50,389 nucleotides of DNA from contig JAATGJ010000119.1 in NCBI GenBank assembly GCA_015654695.1, positions 1 through 50,389 on the forward strand, written 5' to 3'. The notes under the pieces are model-generated. The model was not told where the DNA came from, ran no database searches, and was given only the letters and a program-made list of their open reading frames with translations. Positions 34,303-44,822 of the stretch are shown one piece after another. Made by a program: the position numbers and the translations under genes. The first letter of the stretch is position 1; each line of letters starts with the position of its first letter. This DNA comes from Chitinophagales bacterium. Its GTDB lineage: Bacteria; Bacteroidota; Bacteroidia; Chitinophagales; Chitinophagaceae.

Positions 34303-37300
34303 ATGAGAGGAAGATCCTTTTTTTCTTTTATTCTTTATTTTTTGCTGGTCTCACCACTAACGGCCCTGGCTGATCCTTCCGATCCTTTTTTTGTACAGCA
34401 TTATGATAACAGGAATGGCCTTTCCAACAGTTCTATCAATCATATTTTTAAGGATGCCGGCAATCTATTATGGATAGCTACCTGGGATGGTTTGAATATG
34501 TATGACGGAACTTCGTTTCATGTATTTAATTACAGTAAGGAGAATGATTTTAAAAGTATCGGGAGCAACGTTATTCAAAATATTACGGAAGATAAGTCAG
34601 GGAATATCTGGATCAGTACCATTGAAGGTATATCGAGGTTTGAAAAGCATAGCGGGAAATTTTATAACTATTTCTATAACCACAACCAGCGGAGTAATGT
34701 AAGTGAACAGGAATATACACTGGCTGTTGATACCGCCGGAATTGTTTATTGTCACAACCTGAAATCAGGTCTCACCTGGTATGATGCAATCACGGATACT
34801 TTCCGCAAGTGTGTCTTTCCCGGGAGCGGCTCCAGGATCAGCAAGCTGGCTTTTGATAAAGAAAATCATTTATGGGTATTGAATGCTAACGGAGATATGG
34901 ATAGCTGGTCCGTAACCATGAATCAATTTAAACGCTTGCACAGTTTTCGTGAAAAAAAGGCCATTATTAATTTTTTTATTATTAACGAACAGGTTTTTTT
35001 TAGTACAGCCGGTCACCAGTTATTTACAATAGATAACGCTGCGTTCAACCAGAAGTTAATCCTTCAAATGGAGCAGGGTGTTAGTTCCATGACTTTTTAT
35101 AAGGAACATTACCTGCTTGCATGGTCATCGAAAGGGTATGGGGTATATGACAACAACTTTCAACCTTCTTCCTTTCTTGAAACAGAAGGGCGGCCTATGC
35201 AGGGTATAAGGGTTACATCCTGGGCGACTGGAAGCGAGGACATTCTGTGGTATGGCACAGATGGAAATGGCATAATAAAAGTATATCCCAAAACAAAATC
35301 TTTTGGCACCATTACCACTTCGGACAATGGCGTGCCCTACAACAGGTCCGTAAGAGCATTTTGCGAGGAGAACGGAAATCTATGGATAGGTACAAAGGGC
35401 AGCGGGATAATCAGAATGCAAAATTTCTGGACGACTCCGCAACCTGCGATGACCAGGCAATATTTTTCAGCGCCGGAAGAGTTGGATAATAATGCGGTGT
35501 ATGCATTAAAAAAAGGGAATGATGACCTGATCTATATAGGCAGTGACGGAAGAGGAATTGGAGTGTATGATCTGAAAAATAAAAGATTTAATAAATGGTC
35601 TGATATTAAAGGGCATGATGCATACGCTGAGTTTGGTTCTGTATATGCCATATACCAGGACCAGGATAGCTCATTGTGGCTGGGAACCAGTGGTTATGGC
35701 CTGGTTCATTTGAAGATTAAGATGGATCGGGCCGGTAAGCTGTCACTGATTTCGCTGGAGCGTTTTATGTTCAATAATAGTACTACCGGCCCGGCTAATG
35801 ATATTATCTATGCTGTGACTGCGGGGGATGAACGCCAGTTATGGATCGGTTGCCGCTATGGCGGTCTGAGCCTCTTACATAAAAGCACAAAAAAATTTAG
35901 AACATTCAAAGCCTTTACTTACGAAGGAAGCTTATCCAATAATGATGTATTATCCATTTATAAAGATAGCCGGAACAGGATCTGGGTAGGCACCAGTTAT
36001 GGGCTTAACTGGATTGAAGATGCGGATGCTGCCAGCGATGAGCCTGTATTTCAAAAATTGACTACGGCCAATGGTTTACCCAATAACACCATTCATACCA
36101 TAGAAGAAGACAGAACAGGACATATCTGGGTTAGCACTAACAAGGGACTCGCAAAAGTGAACCAGGCGGATCTTAAAGTATGGTATTACCAGCAATCAGA
36201 TGGATTGCAAAGTAATGAGTTTTGCGATGGTGCGGTATGGAGAGACAGGTTGGATAATTTATTTTTCGGTGGTACGTATGGCTTTAATCACTTTCTTCCG
36301 CAAAATATACGTAAAACAAGCTGGCGGCCAAACCTGCTTTTATCAGGTATCCTGGCAGGTGGCAAAATCACAAACGAAAATGGGTTTATCGTGCTGGGTC
36401 CTGAGAGCAACCAGCCACTTCATTTTTCCATTGGCAGGAAGGATAATTTTTTTGAACTGAACATAAAAGCCCTCAGTTATTTAAATGCAGAGAAATGCGA
36501 ATATGCCTGCTACCTGGAAGGATATGATAATGCCTGGCATTCGATTGGTACAACAGAAAAAATTGCTTACAGTAATATTTTACCCGGCAACTATACACTG
36601 CATATCAAATGGTCGAATGGCGATGGCATCTGGAGCAGCGAAATGCCATTGCTTGTACTGGAAGTGAAACAATATTTCTGGCTTACTTCCGGGGCGTTTT
36701 TAGTTTACGCTATACTTGCTTCCCTGCTTGCTTATTTTATATTCAGGTACCGGAAAAATAAACTGGAAATAAAACATCAACTGGCTGTTGAGCATGTATT
36801 ACGTACAAAGGAAGAAGAGATACACCAGGACCGTCTCGGTTTTTTTACCAATATAGCACATGAATTGCAAACACCCCTGACGCTTATAATGGGATCTGCG
36901 GAACGCTTCCTGGATAAAAGCGTTTCTAACAGGGAGCAAAAGGAAAAACCCTATTTTTTGTCATTGATACACCAGCAGGCATCAAGACTTACTTACCTGG
37001 TTCATCAACTGATGGAATTCAGAAAAGTGGAAGCGGGCTTTTTCAAAAAAGAATACAGTTATTTGAATATTTCTGAACTACTGAATAATCTTGCTGAACC
37101 ATTTATCCCGTTAAGTGAGCAAAAAGGGATACAGTATCAGTTGAATATTGCCCCGGAAATTACCGGATGGACCGATAAGGATAAATTGGAAAAGATCATT
37201 TTCAACCTGTTATCAAATGCCTTTAAATATTCGGGAAAAAATGAACAAATTATTTTCTCTGCCAATGAAAACAAAACCAGCAATGAACTCGAAATATCCA

Positions 37301-38433
37301 TAACCAATTCAGGGATTCACCTGACAGCAGTTCAGCTCAACCAGTTATTTGATAAATTTTATGTCGCTAGTCAAAATAGTTTTGGAGCTGAAAAATTCGG
37401 AACAGGCATTGGCCTTGCATTTACACGCCAATTGGTTACCCTGTTAAATGGCAGGATAGAGGCAAGCGGCGAAAATGGATGGATACTGTTTAAAGTGTAT
37501 CTTCCTTTAGTTGCTGCAGAAACAACTGCAGTTAATAACAAGACTATAAGTAACAAGCCTTCTTACTTATACGAGGCGATCACTTCTTATACCGATCCGG
37601 TTCACCCCCTGTCAGCAATAGAAAATAATAAACAGGCCATCATAGAGAACGTACATAAAAATGACCGGAAAAAAATCCTGGTCGTTGAAGATGAACCGGG
37701 CATTCGCTATTTATTAAAAGATATTTTAAAGGATGATTATGCAGTGTACGAGGCCGAGGATGGCCAAAAAGCATTTGAATTTATTGACAGGATAGTACCT
37801 GATCTTGTTATTTGTGATGTGCTGATGCCCAACATGAATGGCCTGGAGCTATGCAATAAGTTGAAAAATACTCCGGCCACCTGCCAAATACCCTTCATTC
37901 TTTTATCAGCACGGGGCAGTGAAGATCACCACATGGAAGGGTATGAAGTCGGGGCGGATGTTTATATTGCCAAGCCTTTTCATATTGCCCACCTGAAGTT
38001 GCGCATACGAAAATTACTGGAGTACCAGCAAAAATTGCATGATCTGTTTAAAAATGACAAGCCTACAGACTTACTCGTGGAGCCAGGTATGGCAAGTGAT
38101 GACAAGACTTTCCTGGTCAAATTGATGGCGATCATCGAAGAGAACCTGGATGAGCCGGAACTAAATGCTGCTTTTATTGAAAAAGTGTTTAGCCTGAGCA
38201 AAATGCAGTTGTACCGGAAATTAAAAACCATGACGGGGATGACACCCGGTGAGTTTATAAAACATACACGGCTGAAACAAGCAGCCCAACTCCTGGTATC
38301 TACCCATCTTTCAGTATCTGAAATTTTTTACCGGACGGGATTTAATAACCAGTCTTATTTTTTCCGTGAATTTAAAAAGAGGTACAACTGTGCGCCCAAT
38401 GAATACAGGGAGCAGCAAGCTTTGCAGCATTAG
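34303..38433 (+). CDS. Hybrid two-component system regulator (HTCS)
   Basis: 1376 residues from ATG 34303 (the in-frame GTG at 34297 adds two). Signal peptide; a periplasmic two-blade set of Reg_prop propeller repeats (about 30-690; recurring IWISTIEGI, LWIGTKGSG, IWVGTSYGL, IWVSTNKGL); a Y_Y_Y domain (about 700-785); a membrane helix near 790-815; HisKA with phosphoacceptor H near 852 in FTNIAHELQTPLTL; HATPase; a receiver domain (about 1123-1240, Asp in CDVLMPNMNG); and an AraC-type HTH at the end. The H-box has Q where most HTCS have R. It senses a glycan fragment directly and should control the SusCD pair downstream, perhaps also the locus upstream. Confidence 0.96.
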   Translation: MRGRSFFSFILYFLLVSPLTALADPSDPFFVQHYDNRNGLSNSSINHIFKDAGNLLWIATWDGLNMYDGTSFHVFNYSKENDFKSIGSNVIQNITEDKSGNIWISTIEGISRFEKHSGKFYNYFYNHNQRSNVSEQEYTLAVDTAGIVYCHNLKSGLTWYDAITDTFRKCVFPGSGSRISKLAFDKENHLWVLNANGDMDSWSVTMNQFKRLHSFREKKAIINFFIINEQVFFSTAGHQLFTIDNAAFNQKLILQMEQGVSSMTFYKEHYLLAWSSKGYGVYDNNFQPSSFLETEGRPMQGIRVTSWATGSEDILWYGTDGNGIIKVYPKTKSFGTITTSDNGVPYNRSVRAFCEENGNLWIGTKGSGIIRMQNFWTTPQPAMTRQYFSAPEELDNNAVYALKKGNDDLIYIGSDGRGIGVYDLKNKRFNKWSDIKGHDAYAEFGSVYAIYQDQDSSLWLGTSGYGLVHLKIKMDRAGKLSLISLERFMFNNSTTGPANDIIYAVTAGDERQLWIGCRYGGLSLLHKSTKKFRTFKAFTYEGSLSNNDVLSIYKDSRNRIWVGTSYGLNWIEDADAASDEPVFQKLTTANGLPNNTIHTIEEDRTGHIWVSTNKGLAKVNQADLKVWYYQQSDGLQSNEFCDGAVWRDRLDNLFFGGTYGFNHFLPQNIRKTSWRPNLLLSGILAGGKITNENGFIVLGPESNQPLHFSIGRKDNFFELNIKALSYLNAEKCEYACYLEGYDNAWHSIGTTEKIAYSNILPGNYTLHIKWSNGDGIWSSEMPLLVLEVKQYFWLTSGAFLVYAILASLLAYFIFRYRKNKLEIKHQLAVEHVLRTKEEEIHQDRLGFFTNIAHELQTPLTLIMGSAERFLDKSVSNREQKEKPYFLSLIHQQASRLTYLVHQLMEFRKVEAGFFKKEYSYLNISELLNNLAEPFIPLSEQKGIQYQLNIAPEITGWTDKDKLEKIIFNLLSNAFKYSGKNEQIIFSANENKTSNELEISITNSGIHLTAVQLNQLFDKFYVASQNSFGAEKFGTGIGLAFTRQLVTLLNGRIEASGENGWILFKVYLPLVAAETTAVNNKTISNKPSYLYEAITSYTDPVHPLSAIENNKQAIIENVHKNDRKKILVVEDEPGIRYLLKDILKDDYAVYEAEDGQKAFEFIDRIVPDLVICDVLMPNMNGLELCNKLKNTPATCQIPFILLSARGSEDHHMEGYEVGADVYIAKPFHIAHLKLRIRKLLEYQQKLHDLFKNDKPTDLLVEPGMASDDKTFLVKLMAIIEENLDEPELNAAFIEKVFSLSKMQLYRKLKTMTGMTPGEFIKHTRLKQAAQLLVSTHLSVSEIFYRTGFNNQSYFFREFKKRYNCAPNEYREQQALQH

Positions 38434-38988
38434 CCGGTAATTTACTGAACGGATAATGGAATGTCATCATGCGTATAATCCCTCTTCCGGCAAGAGATCA
38501 CTACACTATTCATCTTCTTAAGGGTATAGCCAGTGATCCCTGGATTACTCTCTCTTTCTTCTCCTCAATATATGTCTTACCCTGAAATAACAGGAATCCT
38601 GGTGTAAATCGTAACCATAGTACAGTAAAATGTAACAATAGTGTATAAGCTGGCCTTCCGGTAGCGGTAGTTTTATCACTCAATTGCTGCATATGTTACC
38701 TGATAAAGCCGGGCTGCCGGTTTTTTTACCCTGCCTGCGTACTTATACGTTCTCCGGAAGCTGGCAACTTCTGTTAAGAGCCAATCAAAATGGCTTTCAC
38801 CAATCCTTATATAATAACCGTTTATTTTCCTCAACTTTTTCCCTGAAGCTTTTTTCTCTACTATTCGTTACCAGCAGGATCATTCTTCCCGCAATTGACC
38901 CATTACTGCAAGCACTTTCCGGAAAAGATGGCGCACCTCCTTATATGATTCAGAACTCTAATTTTTTAAATATTAAAACGCTGCAAGT
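38434..38988 (+). other. Long leader upstream of the second susC (555 bp)
   Basis: No gene is called here. An open frame at 38684-38992 has no recognisable domain, overlaps the SusC start and is judged spurious. The spacer should carry the HTCS-responsive promoter. It contains a terminator-like hairpin at 38707-38727 (listed separately). No clear direct-repeat binding site for an AraC-type domain was found by eye. Confidence 0.5.
38707..38727 (+). terminator. Small hairpin plus T7 run in the susC leader
   Basis: CCGG (38709-38712) pairs with CCGG (38717-38720) around GCTG, extendable by G-T and A-T pairs, and is followed by seven Ts (38721-38727). This has the form of a weak intrinsic terminator or attenuator about 260 bp ahead of the second SusC gene. 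The stem is short, so confidence is low. Confidence 0.35.
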
Positions 38989-41900
38989 ATGAAAAAAAAT
39001 CTAATGAATACTATTCGTTCTATCCCCGGGCGATTTTCGCCGGGATTAAAGCTCTGCTTATGCTTTATATTAATTGCGATAGCGCAGAGTTCAGCAACAG
39101 CACAAACTGCGGCTGTAAGAATATCGGGAAAAATAACGACTGCTTCGGGAGAACCGTTACAGGGAGTTACAGTAGCAGAGAAAAACACTACTAATGCGAC
39201 TGCAACGGATGTGAAAGGAGATTTTACCCTGGCTGTACAGAATAATGCCATATTGGTAATTACCTATATAGGCTTTAAAGTGCAGGAAGTTTCAACAACT
39301 GGTAAAACGCAATTGAGTATCACACTGGAGGCTGTTGATAATACACTGGCTGATGTAGTAGTGGTGGGTTATACTTCGCAAAAGAAAACTTCAATTACCG
39401 GCGCCGTTTCTACCGTTAATATGAATGATTTGTCAAAAACAAGAATCGCTGACGCGGCGCAGGCTTTGCAGGGACAGGTAGCAGGTGTTTTTGTAGCTGC
39501 CAATACCGGCGCACCGGGTGATGGTATTAAGGTCAGGATAAGGGGAGAAGGTACACTTGGAAATAATGAAGCACTGTATGTGGTTGACGGCGTACCTACC
39601 CGTGACATTTCCTTCCTGGCGCCATCAGATATAAAATCAATGACTATTTTAAAAGATGCTTCGGCAACTGCTATCTATGGTTCAAGAGCTGCCGGTGGAG
39701 TAGTTGTAATTACGACCAATAGTGGTCAAAAAGGAAAAATGAATATTGATGTTGATTATTTTTCCGGGTTTTATTCGGCTACCAATCTTCCTAAAATGCT
39801 GAATGCAGATCAATACTTAACAGTGAAAGATATGGCCTGGCACAACACAGCAGGAAATTCAGCTACTGCTACCAGTCCTTATACAGCCGACAGAAGCAGG
39901 ACCGACCTGGCTAATACCGATTGGTTAGATGAACTGTTTACCGGCGGTGTATCAAAAAATTTCCAGGTTTCAGCAAGCGGTGGTTCTGAAAGCGTGCAGT
40001 ATTTAATTTCTGCCGGTTATTTCGGGCAGGACGGTATTGCAGTGGAAGATCATGATCAATACCAGCGTTTTAATTTCAGAACAAATATAAATGCGAATAT
40101 TTCAGATCGTTTGAGGGTAGGTACCAATCTCCTGATCTCTTATTCCAAACAAGACAAACTTTCTTCAAGCGGTGATGCCCCGGGTGTTATCCGTCATGCA
40201 TTGTTGCGTCCACCAGTTTTGGGAGTTACTAAAAGCACTACCGATCCTTCCTGGTCTGAAGGCAATCCTTATACAGATTTGCCTTTCTATACAGGGAATA
40301 ATGGCGGATGGCTTAGCCGTTATGAATTTACTTCAAACCCCATCGCGATCGTTCATTTTACAGATGATAAGCGAAAGACCTACCAGACATTTGGCAATAT
40401 TTATGGAGAATATACTTTTTTAGGCGATAAATCTTTACGCTTCAAAAGCAATCTTGGAGTGGATATCAGGTTTTCGCATAACAAGAACTTTGCTGCCAAT
40501 TTTGGTGATGCTAATATCAGTGACCCGACTAACCTGTATTACGGTATGGGACGGAATAACAGGCCTAATAACTTAGATGAAAACAGGGGTGAGACCATGA
40601 CCTTCACTTTCAGTAATACACTGAATTACCTGAAGACGATCCACGGAAAACACAGCATCAATGCGTTGCTGGGAACTGAAACGATCAGCAGTAAGTCATC
40701 CATAACAGGAGGCAGCAGGCAAAATTTTGATAACAGTACCGATCCGTTCAGGTATCTTGATTATGGCAGTTCGACCAATGCATATAGTTCAGGCACGGCA
40801 GCCGATTGGTTCCTGCTATCCTACTTTGCTTCGGCAACGTACGGCTACATGAATAAATATTTTGTTACCGCCAACATGCGGGCAGATGCTTCTTCCCGTT
40901 TTGGACCTAATAATAAATGGGGATATTTTCCTTCTGTTTCCGCAGGCTGGATCGTTTCCCAGGAAGATTTCATGAAAAATGCTGACTGGGTTTCAAGTTT
41001 AAAACTAAGAGCGAGCTGGGGTCAATCAGGTAACCAGGAAATACCCGATAAAGCCTACGAATCATTATACACACAGGTAGGCGGTGTGGTTAAGCTGGTT
41101 CGTATAGCTAACCCTGATATAAAATGGGAAACAACTACCCAAACCAACTTTGGCCTGGATCTGAGCGTACTAAAGAATAAGCTTTCATTTTCAGCCGACT
41201 ATTTCATAAAAAAGACAGATGATATTTTATTGACGATTGCATTGCCGGGTATTATCGGATCATTCAGTCCCTCATACATAAATTCAGGAACGGTAAGCAA
41301 TAAAGGATTTGAATTTGGCCTCAATTACCAGGATCATGACCATGCTTTTAAATATAATATTAATGCAAACATCGCTACGCTTACCAACAGGGTAGATAAG
41401 CTGCATACTTATGTGAAGAGTATTATTAATGATGCTTCCCACACAAAAGTGGAGGTCGGTCAACCAAAAGACGCATACTATGGTCTCCTGTTTGAAGGGA
41501 TCTATCAAAATACAGGGGAAATCGCCACACAGTTATTTTCAAATGCAAATGGAGCGCAGCCCGGGGATATCCGGTTCAAAGATCTTAATAATGATGGCCA
41601 GATCAATGCAGATGACAGGGGATACATGGGTAATCCCATTCCCAAAACAACGTATGGCTTTTCATTTTCAGCGGAATACAACCGTTTCGATTTTTCATTC
41701 TTACTACAGGGAGTGCAGGGTGTTGATCGTTACAATGACCTGAAACAAATATTGAACTACGATAGCCGGCCTTTCAATTCAATGGTATCGGTATTAGACA
41801 GTTGGCATGGAGAAGGTACCAGTAATACAACCCCGCGAGTAACCTTTAATAACAATGGTGGAGGCAATGTTTCAAGTGTTTTTGTTGAAGACGCATCTTA

Positions 41901-42105
41901 TTTAAGGTTGAAGAATATTGAAATTGGATACTCTTTCAATACCGGCAAAACAGGTGTAAAAAACCTGCGGCTATTTGTGTCAGGTCAAAACCTGCTAACC
42001 AGTACAAATTATACAGGTTTAGATCCTGAATCTACATCATTGATCGATAAAGGAACGTACCCGCAACTAAAAGCATTCATCGTAGGTGCAAAAATCAAAT
42101 TGTAA
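38989..42105 (+). CDS. SusC/RagA TonB-dependent transporter, without STN domain
   Basis: 1038 residues. Signal peptide about 1-40 (ATAQ). The carboxypeptidase-like domain begins at once (RISGKITTASGEPLQGVTV), followed by the plug (VVVVGYTSQKKTSITGAVS, IRGEGTLGNNEALYVVDGV, LKDASATAIYGSRAAGGVV) and the barrel, ending VGAKIKL. It lacks the STN domain of the first SusC, so it should not signal to an anti-sigma factor; its control falls to the HTCS upstream. It pairs with the SusD 24 bp downstream. Confidence 0.96.
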   Translation: MKKNLMNTIRSIPGRFSPGLKLCLCFILIAIAQSSATAQTAAVRISGKITTASGEPLQGVTVAEKNTTNATATDVKGDFTLAVQNNAILVITYIGFKVQEVSTTGKTQLSITLEAVDNTLADVVVVGYTSQKKTSITGAVSTVNMNDLSKTRIADAAQALQGQVAGVFVAANTGAPGDGIKVRIRGEGTLGNNEALYVVDGVPTRDISFLAPSDIKSMTILKDASATAIYGSRAAGGVVVITTNSGQKGKMNIDVDYFSGFYSATNLPKMLNADQYLTVKDMAWHNTAGNSATATSPYTADRSRTDLANTDWLDELFTGGVSKNFQVSASGGSESVQYLISAGYFGQDGIAVEDHDQYQRFNFRTNINANISDRLRVGTNLLISYSKQDKLSSSGDAPGVIRHALLRPPVLGVTKSTTDPSWSEGNPYTDLPFYTGNNGGWLSRYEFTSNPIAIVHFTDDKRKTYQTFGNIYGEYTFLGDKSLRFKSNLGVDIRFSHNKNFAANFGDANISDPTNLYYGMGRNNRPNNLDENRGETMTFTFSNTLNYLKTIHGKHSINALLGTETISSKSSITGGSRQNFDNSTDPFRYLDYGSSTNAYSSGTAADWFLLSYFASATYGYMNKYFVTANMRADASSRFGPNNKWGYFPSVSAGWIVSQEDFMKNADWVSSLKLRASWGQSGNQEIPDKAYESLYTQVGGVVKLVRIANPDIKWETTTQTNFGLDLSVLKNKLSFSADYFIKKTDDILLTIALPGIIGSFSPSYINSGTVSNKGFEFGLNYQDHDHAFKYNINANIATLTNRVDKLHTYVKSIINDASHTKVEVGQPKDAYYGLLFEGIYQNTGEIATQLFSNANGAQPGDIRFKDLNNDGQINADDRGYMGNPIPKTTYGFSFSAEYNRFDFSFLLQGVQGVDRYNDLKQILNYDSRPFNSMVSVLDSWHGEGTSNTTPRVTFNNNGGGNVSSVFVEDASYLRLKNIEIGYSFNTGKTGVKNLRLFVSGQNLLTSTNYTGLDPESTSLIDKGTYPQLKAFIVGAKIKL

Positions 42106-42129
42106 TTAACCAGTTTTAAAACATAGAGT

Positions 42130-43614
42130 ATGAAAAAAATATTTATAACAGGGCTTATCATCGTCTTTGCGTTTTTAGCCGGTTGCAAAAAACAACTCTC
42201 GACAGATGCGATCGGTTTATTGACCCAGGACCAGGTAAACACTGCTCCCACGCTTAACACGGTAGAAACCGCCGTCAGTTCTTCTTATGAATTGCTTTCC
42301 AGCAGGCTGAATATACTGGCAGAATGGGACTGGGGCGGAGGCCTCGTGTTTCAAAATGATTATATCCTGCAGGACATCGCTTCGGATGATATGGAAAAGA
42401 AATGGAGCCCCGATGGTGATCAGCCATGGATGGACGAGATCAATAACTTCACATATACTTCTACTAATGGTGGCCCCAATGGCCTCTGGAAATATGATTA
42501 TGAAGGGATCAGCAGGATCAATCTTGCTATCAGTCTTTTAACCAAGGACGATTTGGAAACTGTCACCGGGATAACTACAGCAAGAAAAAACCAATTACTG
42601 GGTGAAGCTTATTTTTTAAGATGTTTTTATTATTTCTCGTTAGTTACCAATTTTGGTGATGTGCCTTTAATTGTAGCACCTGTTGTAACCTTTGAAGAAG
42701 CGTATGCGGTAGCGATACGAGTTGATAAAACAATAGTATGGGACAGGATCAAATCTGACCTTGTATTGGCAAAAGCTTTATTGCCCAATGCCAAATACTC
42801 TTCTGCTACGGAAAAGTGGAGGGTGTCTAAAGGCGCAGTAATAGCGTTGCAGGCCAAAGCAGCTTTATACACGCAAAAATGGCCGGAAGTAATAACCCTG
42901 GTAGCCGAACTGGAAGGACTTGGTTTCTATAGTTTGAATGCAAATTACTTTGCCAGTTTTAGTAATGCTACCGAGTTTACAGACAACGAAGTTATTTTTT
43001 GTTATGATCATCAGACCAATCAAACCCCAAGAAGAGGGGACGGACTTTGTGCACCATTAGACTGGGGTTTCTTTGCGCCGAGTACCGATTTTCTGAATGC
43101 ATTTGAAGCGAACGATCCAAGAAAATTTTACACGGTGGATGTACCCAATAAAAATGTAAATAAGTTGCTGGGCAGTTTAAACGGAACCAATAAAGGAAAT
43201 GATGATGCTCCCACTAACAAAGTCTACATACGTATGGCCGATCCATTACTTTGGAAAGCGGAAGCCTATAACGAAACAGGGAATTATCCTGCCGCAATAG
43301 CCATTATTAACCAGGTAAGGACAAGAGCAAGAACCAGCATAGCCGGCGATGGTTCTACACCCCCAATAGGTACATTACCCGACAGACCCGCTTCTACAGA
43401 TAAGCCTACCATCAAAGCCTGGTTGGTTTCCGAAAGAAGAGTAGAACTTGGTTTTGAATCACAAAGAATGATGGACCTGAAAAGATGGGGTATTGCAAAG
43501 ACTGTATTGATAGCGCATGGAAAAAACTTCCAGGACAAACACTACCTGTACCCGATACCACAGGGAGAAATTGACGCGTCAGCAGGTACGTTGACACAAA
43601 ACGAGGGATACTAA
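42130..43614 (+). CDS. SusD/RagB glycan-binding lipoprotein
   Basis: 494 residues. Lipobox FLAGC gives the acylated Cys at 19. Helical SusD features include LLGEAYFLRCFYYFSLV and the C-terminal SERRVELGFESQRMMDLKRWG and YPIPQGEIDAS. Shorter by about 100 residues than the SusD of the first locus, pointing to a different ligand. A strong terminator follows within 20 bp, so GH130 and MFS probably have their own promoter or depend on readthrough. Confidence 0.95.
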   Translation: MKKIFITGLIIVFAFLAGCKKQLSTDAIGLLTQDQVNTAPTLNTVETAVSSSYELLSSRLNILAEWDWGGGLVFQNDYILQDIASDDMEKKWSPDGDQPWMDEINNFTYTSTNGGPNGLWKYDYEGISRINLAISLLTKDDLETVTGITTARKNQLLGEAYFLRCFYYFSLVTNFGDVPLIVAPVVTFEEAYAVAIRVDKTIVWDRIKSDLVLAKALLPNAKYSSATEKWRVSKGAVIALQAKAALYTQKWPEVITLVAELEGLGFYSLNANYFASFSNATEFTDNEVIFCYDHQTNQTPRRGDGLCAPLDWGFFAPSTDFLNAFEANDPRKFYTVDVPNKNVNKLLGSLNGTNKGNDDAPTNKVYIRMADPLLWKAEAYNETGNYPAAIAIINQVRTRARTSIAGDGSTPPIGTLPDRPASTDKPTIKAWLVSERRVELGFESQRMMDLKRWGIAKTVLIAHGKNFQDKHYLYPIPQGEIDASAGTLTQNEGY

Positions 43615-43628
43615 TCCTTCTTCCATAC

Positions 43629-43672
43629 AAGGTTAACCCGGGTTACAGGTAAAATCTGGGTTAACCTTTTTT
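43629..43672 (+). terminator. Intrinsic terminator after the second susD
   Basis: AAGGTTAACCC (43629-43639) pairs perfectly with GGGTTAACCTT (43658-43668) over an 18-nt loop and is followed by a run of Ts to 43672. It begins 15 bp after the SusD stop. This is a textbook rho-independent terminator. Confidence 0.8.
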
Positions 43673-43754
43673 CGAAACCTGCACTGTCTTCTTTTTCTTA
43701 ATAGAAATAGATGCGCAGGAATGCCTGAATAACCGTTGCTAAAAACATGACCGG

Positions 43755-44822
43755 ATGAAAGATATAGCAAAACGTTTTGCTGAAAACCCATTGCTGTCAC
43801 CGGCTGATCTGCAGGCCAGCGAAAAAGGCCTGCAAATTACCTGCCTCCTCAATCCGGGTGTATTCCGGTATGCGGATAAAACCTGGTTGATCGTAAGAGT
43901 GGCAGAAAGACCTGAACAAAAAGATAATATGATCTCTTTTCCTGTGCTGACAGGAACTGGTAACATTAAGATCATTGAAATACAAAAAGATGATCCGGCG
44001 TTAACAGCAACCGATGCCAGGGTCATTAATTATAAAGGCGTTGATTACTTAACTACGCTATCGCACCTCCGGTTACTTTGCAGTGATGATGGCATTCGTT
44101 TTTATGAACCGGATGGTTATCAATCATTGGTGGGGGAAGGAATATTACAAACATTTGGTATAGAAGATTGCAGGGTAACACGGCTGGAAAATAAATATTA
44201 TCTCACGTTTACTGCTGTATCCGGTAATGGCGTGGGTGTTGGACTGCGTACCACAACTGATTGGAAAAACTTTCAATCGCACGGAATGATATTGCCGCCT
44301 CATAATAAGGATTGCGCCATTTTCGAAGAAAAAATTAATGGGTTGTATTATGCGCTGCATCGCCCGAGCAGTGTAGATATCGGGGGTAATTATATCTGGC
44401 TGGCCTCATCACCAGATGGTATTCACTGGGGCCATCATCAATGTATTATTAAAACACGGGAAAATAGCTGGGATAGTGCGAGGGTAGGAGCAGGTGCATC
44501 ACCCATCAAAACGGATAAAGGCTGGCTGGAGATTTATCATGGAGCTAATCAACAGCATCAATATTGCTTAGGCGCTTTTTTGTTGGATAGTAATGATCCG
44601 TCAAAAGTAATTGCCCGAACAGAAGAGCCGATCATGATGCCTTCTACTGAATATGAATTAAGCGGCTTTTTTGGCAACGTGGTATTTACCAACGGTCACA
44701 TTGTAAATCCTGGTGGCGATACCATTACGGTTTATTATGGCGCTTCCGACGAATTTGTTTGCGGGGCTCATTTTTCATTAAACGAAATATTCTCATTATT
44801 AAAATATGATCATGCTGAATAA
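43755..44822 (+). CDS. GH130-family glycosidase/phosphorylase
   Basis: 355 residues, no signal peptide, so cytoplasmic. GH130 signatures: LNPGVFRYADKTWLIVRVAERP, FGIEDCRVT (the Asp is the catalytic acid), HRPSSVDIGGNYIWLASSPDG, RVGAGASPIKTDKGWLEIYHGA and VFTNGHIV...TVYYGASDE. The family's usual EDPR is here EDCR. GH130 enzymes phosphorolyse or hydrolyse beta-linked mannosides (beta-1,4- or beta-1,2-). I cannot tell which from reading alone; the phosphate-binding residues need an alignment. The MFS gene starts 17 bp before its stop, so transport and cleavage are coupled. Confidence 0.88.
   Translation: MKDIAKRFAENPLLSPADLQASEKGLQITCLLNPGVFRYADKTWLIVRVAERPEQKDNMISFPVLTGTGNIKIIEIQKDDPALTATDARVINYKGVDYLTTLSHLRLLCSDDGIRFYEPDGYQSLVGEGILQTFGIEDCRVTRLENKYYLTFTAVSGNGVGVGLRTTTDWKNFQSHGMILPPHNKDCAIFEEKINGLYYALHRPSSVDIGGNYIWLASSPDGIHWGHHQCIIKTRENSWDSARVGAGASPIKTDKGWLEIYHGANQQHQYCLGAFLLDSNDPSKVIARTEEPIMMPSTEYELSGFFGNVVFTNGHIVNPGGDTITVYYGASDEFVCGAHFSLNEIFSLLKYDHAE

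Noticed and set aside
38684-38992. Open frame of 102 codons upstream of the second SusC
   Set aside because: Overlaps the SusC start, lacks domain features and spans a terminator-like hairpin.
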